Assembly (NCBI GenBank): GCA_014871385.1
Contig: CM026427.1
Location: 6,081,909-6,145,908 of the forward strand
Reading direction: 5' to 3'
Length of the DNA: 64,000 bases
DNA from: Ceratodon purpureus
Lineage: Eukaryota > Streptophyta > Bryopsida > Pseudoditrichales > Ditrichaceae
The notes under the pieces are model-generated. The model was not told the DNA's origin. It saw only the letters and a list, made by a program, of their open reading frames with translations, and ran no database searches. This document shows, piece by piece, positions 59,136 to 64,000 of this stretch. The position numbers and the translations under genes are program-made. Within the stretch, counting starts at the first letter, position 1; every line of letters starts with the position of its first letter.

Positions 59136-59655
59136 CTTAATGAAGGGTCACATATTACAGACAAACAAATTTTTATTGCCATTTAATTGCAACATCGATC
59201 ACAACAATTCACTGTAACAGACAGTTTCTGGCTGAGATTTGGGGTTGAAAACTTGTAAAACATTGGTCAAGAGAGGTAAACTGCTGAGCAAGGCTGGGGA
59301 CGATAACAATAATATTAATAATAACTAGCAAACAACATGTTGCAATGCAACAAAAGAAAGTGCAAGAATTGCATTGGCCATTGGGAATGTGAGAATCAAT
59401 TGAAAACATGAAAAGAACATGGAAACCTTTGCGAACAGAACTAAACTGTGAATGAAAGTTATGGATGTAATATTTGGATGATTTTGTGACGGATGTCAAG
59501 CAGGGTAGTGACATGGTATTGTGACAATGTTTTTTTAATAGAACATATAACTCTGGCATAAAAGAAATTTGTTTGGTATTTATTTGTTTAGTAAAGTATC
59601 GATCGAGGTCTCTGATTGAGCCATTTATAGAATGATTATTTATTTTGGATATCCA
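59136..59655. other. Unassigned sequence
   Basis: An open frame of 116 codons on the minus strand (59209-59559) is Cys-rich without a recognisable domain. It may be the decayed 3' end of the adjacent LINE relic. Confidence 0.3.
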
Positions 59656-59886
59656 TTAAAGTAAAGTATGTGCTCTGTGTTGTGGAGTAGTAATTTGTGG
59701 AATAGCGTTCCCTTCGAGTTTGGTACGTGGATTTGCTATTTTGTCCACTACTTCATTTCCGGTGATTCCACTGTATGCTCTGACATAGTGGATAATGGTA
59801 TCGTTTTGACGGATTTGTAATTGTTGGATAATTTCATTTAATAACATCTTGTCTGGATGGTTGATATGTTTTGTAGGGTGATTCAT
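59656..59886 (-). mobile_element. LINE retrotransposon relic (RNase H fragment)
   Basis: The minus-strand frame contains IIHYVRAYSGITGNEVVDKI, which matches the C-terminal RNase H motif of plant LINEs (usual form RAHSGxxGNExAD). The typical His is replaced by Tyr. It continues to TTPQHRAHTLL. No reverse transcriptase or endonuclease frame remains nearby, so this is a dead fragment. Confidence 0.65.
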
Positions 59887-62565
59887 ATGTATATCGATTA
59901 GGTGTAGACTTGTTAAACAAATTGTAAAAATATGAATATGATGTTTACTGGTTTTTGTTAAGATAAGTATTTCAAGTATTGTAACACCACAGTAGGTTTG
60001 TTTTTAAATAATTCTAAATATTGAAAACAAAAAAAATAGAAAAATTATGAAGACATAAGAACAAAAATAGAACAATTTAGTTTTGGCAATATTTTGTTAT
60101 TTCTAGACAATTTCAAGTCATTTTTACTTATATTTTGCTAAAAAACAAAATTTGAGAAATTTGATTTCCAAAAAACAAACCTTAATTTTTCAAAACAAAT
60201 AAATATTCGTTTGGTGAAGACCGAACTTGCTATAGTATTACGGTCTGGCTATGAGCTCGGCTCGTTATATTCCTTGGAGGCCTATAAGTCTTTGGGAGAT
60301 GTTAATGTTGTGGTAACTATTACCGTATATATACTGTATCCTGCTATGTTTCCTTTGAATGTGCCTGTGGCAATGTCTGTGGATGGTAAGTGTTCAAATG
60401 ACCTGTCGATATAGTAATTGTGATGTGTTGGATATTTTATTTTATATTTTTGGTGATAGTTGGAATGGTAGTTTGTGATATTTGGGTGTTAAATGGTTGG
60501 ATATCTGGGCGCTTTGTGCCATGCAATGTGTTCTTTAACTTTGGAGTGATGTGGTGTTTTTAAGGTAGTAGTACCAAAACCGTCCAAATTTCAAGTTGGC
60601 TCATTTGGAACAGTGGTGGAATTTTTTTATAATTTTTGGATGGAGTGCAAAGCTAGTGCAAAGCCATCGCAAAAAAAATAAATCATTTTTTAAGTAAGTC
60701 TACAATTTCCTATGAATTTTTTAGTGTTCACTCCTAGGGGGGCTACTAACCGCTCATAGAGTCATGGTTAATATGACCACTTGGATTCTGAGAATAGGAC
60801 GTTTTTGCACCAATCACAAGCACTCAATTTCTGCAGCCATGGATGGAATTAGAACGCGTTTGCAGAGTTTCAAGAAACAGTCTAGGTGAAGGCTACTGGT
60901 CGGTTTTAGCAACCACTACCTTAGTAGTGTTTGATGGTGCTGTCTGTATGTAATAAGTTTTGTATTAGTGATTTGAAAGCATTGGTAATATCTGGAATGT
61001 ATAAAGAGCATTTTAGTGAATAGTGGTTCAATTTTATTCTAGTATTTGGGTACTCCTTGATGTGCTTCATATTTGAGTGTGCCAAGTAAAAATTGCTATG
61101 GTGTGGATGTCTAGAAATTCATTATTGATGAGTGTATGGTTAATATACCATGCAGGATCTAGGAAGCTTATTATTGTTGTAGTATTGGGATCTTATTAGG
61201 CTGCAAGCCTGGCCCAATGTATAACTTAACCCCTAAAGGACAATCTGCCACATTTGGGCTTTTTTGGAATTTGGGCATGTACCTATGAATGCAATTTATA
61301 TCAAGATTTTCTGAAATTTTTATTGAAGGTGGGCCGTTCGGAGATCTTCGTGTGGATATTTTTATTTTTCAATTCCGACATCGGGATCAAAAGTTATGAT
61401 GGTTTGAGTGTCAAACGCTGCTCGTTGGGCAGCTGCTGAATTTTTCCAAGCCACTGTGAATGCAGCAAATTCTGCCCAAAACTGCCCAATACTGCCAAAA
61501 TCTGCCCAAAGACGAAACTTTGAAATTCCACCAAAAATTGAGATTTTGATATTTTTCAAAAATAAAAATTTCTATGTATAGCATGTTCCCACCGTTCTGA
61601 TTTTTAATTCAAATTGTTTTCATATGCTATTTTTATTGTCCAAAAACGGCCTTTGTTTGTGAATTTCAGCATAACCCCTAGCGGAAAATGATTGTTTTGG
61701 CAACTTTCCACAACTTTTTGAATATAATTTCTCTAAATGCAATTAGTTTACTCAGTCTTCTTTGACGTGCATCAAAACCCCCAAGATTCATAATGCAAAA
61801 AAATGGTTTTTTGGGCCTTCAAAACTCTGCTGTCCCCTTTTTTTGCAGGGAAATAAAACTTGTTTTTCTACTTTGAATGTTATGATCTTGAAATTGGTGA
61901 AGAATGAGTGTGTGAGATTTGGTGGACATGTAGACATAGAAGTTAGCTACAAGATCTTACGGTTAGATGTTCTAAAAAAGACCCCATGTTTGCAAAATCC
62001 ACCTTGCTTTGAAGAGGGGCTGTTTTGAGGCATTTTTGATGAAAAATACCCTCAGAACTTTAGGGGTTAAATTGTTGCTTGTTGGTTGGAGGGGGTGTGC
62101 ACATCCGCTGCCTTGCCATTTATATTTAAATGCTTATCTTAACGAACCAAAGATTTCACCTCTTTTATGTACAGAGTGGTAGTGTGTGTATCTGATATTG
62201 CATGTTATTCTATTTTTATTTTCTTTAGCTTGCAATTTCTTTTCGTTACATTCTGTCCTTGAATTGAATAGCACTAGACATATCAACAGACTTTTCTTAC
62301 CCTGCTTCAGACTTCCTAAGTTACACCAACGCTAGCCATCTCGGAGATATTAGGTTTTTCTCTCCACTTGTGCTTGTCGGTAAAGCCTTAACCTTGTACT
62401 TAGATTGATGGTCTCATTGGAAGGGTAGATGTTTGGAAGTATGTCTTCTCTGCTTAGGTTGAATCTGCTTCTAGGCTTCCACCAGGAATTGTTTTCAAGA
62501 GAACATTTGCAGTTTTAGGGTTTAGCCTAGTGTAGGGCTTGTAAAAGCTCTTGCTTTGGAGAAAA
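59887..62565. other. Gene-poor DNA upstream of the NLR-like gene
   Basis: AT-rich at first. The last 0.4 kb is the promoter and leader of the NLR-like gene. It contains an inverted TTAACCCCTAAAG pair (separate entry). Short open frames are not supported. Confidence 0.35.
61226..62070. repeat. Inverted pair TTAACCCCTAAAG, 820 bp apart
   Basis: TTAACCCCTAAAG at 61226-61238 and its exact complement CTTTAGGGGTTAA at 62058-62070 bracket a segment with a distinct low-complexity composition (repeated CTGCCCAA words at 61467-61508). A further TTTAGGGGTTAAATTG word stands at 21160. It may mark the ends of a non-autonomous element, but flanking target duplications are not evident. Confidence 0.4.
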
Positions 62566-64000
62566 ATGGAAACTTTGGATAATTGCATGGAGATGCCGGA
62601 GTTGTTGGAGGTAAACGAAGCAAGGTCTAGGCTTACAGTGGATCATGCTGAGGATGTTCTCAGACAATATTTACAGAGATGCTACCTTTGCAAAGATGAT
62701 GATGATGGTGATGATTATTCCTTGGAGCTGTTGGGTCTGCAACTAGAGGATGATGATGATGATGCTGCAGCTCAAGGAAGCGTGGATACACAGAACCAAG
62801 CACAAGAGATTCTGGAGCATCCGATTTTCTCTGTTGGGAGGAAGCGTTTTCACGAGCATCCTATCTACTCTATTTTGAAGAAGAGCTTTGAGGCATTGAG
62901 CGAGGAGGATCAGATGTTGTTCATGGATGCAGCCCTCTTTCGTTCTCCTTATTCTTCTCATCATCGTTCATGGAATATCAACACTTTGGACTGGATGCAC
63001 ATGGTGCACGGAGGAAGTGTTGAGGATATCAAAGAGCGGGTACGTAGCTTCCCATTGTGTGTCTTCTTTTCTTAGTTGAGATTGTATGTTTTTTTTTTTT
63101 TCTGTATTCTGTTCTGAAGTGATCAAGCGTTGGTGATAACACGTATGGTTTTGATTTCAGGTGAAGGGCTTGGAGGACATAGCGGTTGTACAGAGCTTCG
63201 ATGAGGAAAGTGGAGAGATTGGCATACATGAGTTATGGCATGAGTTTGCTGTTGTGGAATCGAACCAAGAATCGTCACCGTGGTTTTACGACATTCATGA
63301 GGACAGTCATAGAGCTAGACGGTTCAGTGGTTGGGAAAATCTCCAAAGGGCGTTTATCTGGAGACGAAGTAAAGGGAAAGAAGAACTGAACTTCAGCCTT
63401 TGCTCCAACCTGACATCGTTGACACTGGGAAAGGTGCCCGACGAGCTGGATCTAAGTCCATTGAAGTGCCTGAAATATCTGGAGCTTCATTCACATGGGG
63501 GTCCTCGAAGTGCTCGAGTATTTGGCTTAGGATTTCTAGAACGTCTTGTTGTGTTGAGGTGGTTCCAAATGGTAGCTATCTCACCATGTCTTGAAGAAAT
63601 CGGCTTGCTGAGATCTCTCCAGGTTTTGCAATTGCAATTCCTCCCCTGGGAGAAAACGGGTTCCAGTAAATTAGAAATGGATTTCAGCAGGTTAAGTTTG
63701 TTGCAAACTTTTTGCCTGAGTGGGGATGATTGGAGTTCGAGAACTACATGGTCTCGCGACGAAGTAGAATTCCTGAGAGATGATGGGAGTCTCGAGGGCT
63801 ACGGGACATATCATGTGTATGGTGATGCATACATGCTTGCAGGCTTTCAAAAGCTGCAGAGCCTGCAGAAGTTGGACATTTCGGGGTGCACTGGCATCAA
63901 AGCATTGCCTGGATTGGAGGAGCTAGTGGCTCTAACGGAGTTGCAAGCGGCCAGGTGTTTTAATCTTGAAGAGCTTCCCAATTTGCAAAAGCTGCAGAGA
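62566..64000 (+). CDS. NLR-like gene: winged-helix plus LRR, no NB domain, 3' end off window
   Basis: Exon 1 is 62566-63039. Exon 2 starts at 63161 (acceptor TTTTGATTTCAG) and stays open to the last base, so at least 438 aa. The N-terminus (METLDNCMEMPELLEVNEAR) is followed by two aspartate runs (CKDDDDGDDY, LEDDDDDAA). Then comes a segment typical of the NLR winged-helix domain: ILKKSFEALSEEDQMLFMDA and a GIHELWHEFA motif. From about residue 220 leucine-rich repeats follow (LTSLTLGKVPDELDLSPLKC, LQKLDISGCTGIKALPGLEE). The P-loop, kinase-2 and GLPL motifs of NB-ARC are absent in the visible part, and no TIR or CC precedes. It may be a truncated NLR or a genuine NB-less receptor. Its C-terminus is outside the window. 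Confidence 0.75.

Overview
This is nuclear DNA from a land plant, most likely a moss. Its genes have many short GT-AG introns and long 5' leader introns, the intergenic DNA is AT-rich, and several proteins are plastid-targeted or plant-specific. The best lineage marker is an aldehyde dehydrogenase at 22.6-25.0 kb that I recognise as ALDH21, a family best known from mosses. The species cannot be named from the window alone. All gene models were joined by eye from splice sites, reading phase and protein-family resemblance. No alignment or transcript was available.

Layout, 0-16 kb: the first codons of an unidentified minus-strand gene; a degenerate tandem repeat; a single HMG-box protein; a small SEL1-repeat protein; a subgroup IVb bHLH factor (bHLH121-like); a one-zinc-finger protein; and a Di19-type zinc-finger protein that carries a minor-spliceosome (AT-AC) intron. 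16-22 kb: a gene-poor stretch with a TTTAGCC/GGCTAAA-rich element and a broken coding relic. 22-49 kb, the gene-rich core: ALDH21, an ankyrin-PGG membrane protein, a plastid multi-pass membrane protein, TAF7, RPB10 (RPABC5), the ABC1K3 plastoglobule kinase, an LRR relic, and eIF3m. 49-53 kb, repeat-rich: a foldback repeat, a Stowaway-like MITE, an exact 60-bp duplication and a 29-bp minisatellite of 22 perfect-length units. 53-64 kb: an intronless plastid-type alpha/beta hydrolase, a frameshifted TIR domain, an F-box protein, a LINE RNase H relic, and an NB-LRR-like gene running off the right edge.

The genes are mostly unrelated housekeeping and stress functions, as expected in a plant genome, and do not form a pathway. 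One arrangement stands out: TAF7 (a TFIID subunit) and RPB10 (a shared RNA polymerase subunit) are divergent, with only 429 bp between their start codons. Immune-receptor pieces (LRR relic, TIR relic, WHD-LRR gene) recur over the right-hand 20 kb and suggest a decaying NLR neighbourhood. I found no convincing undescribed multi-gene system. The most interesting items are the U12 intron, the divergent TAF7/RPB10 pair, the minisatellite that is open in every frame, the MITE with a multiplied terminus, and the receptor lacking its nucleotide-binding domain.
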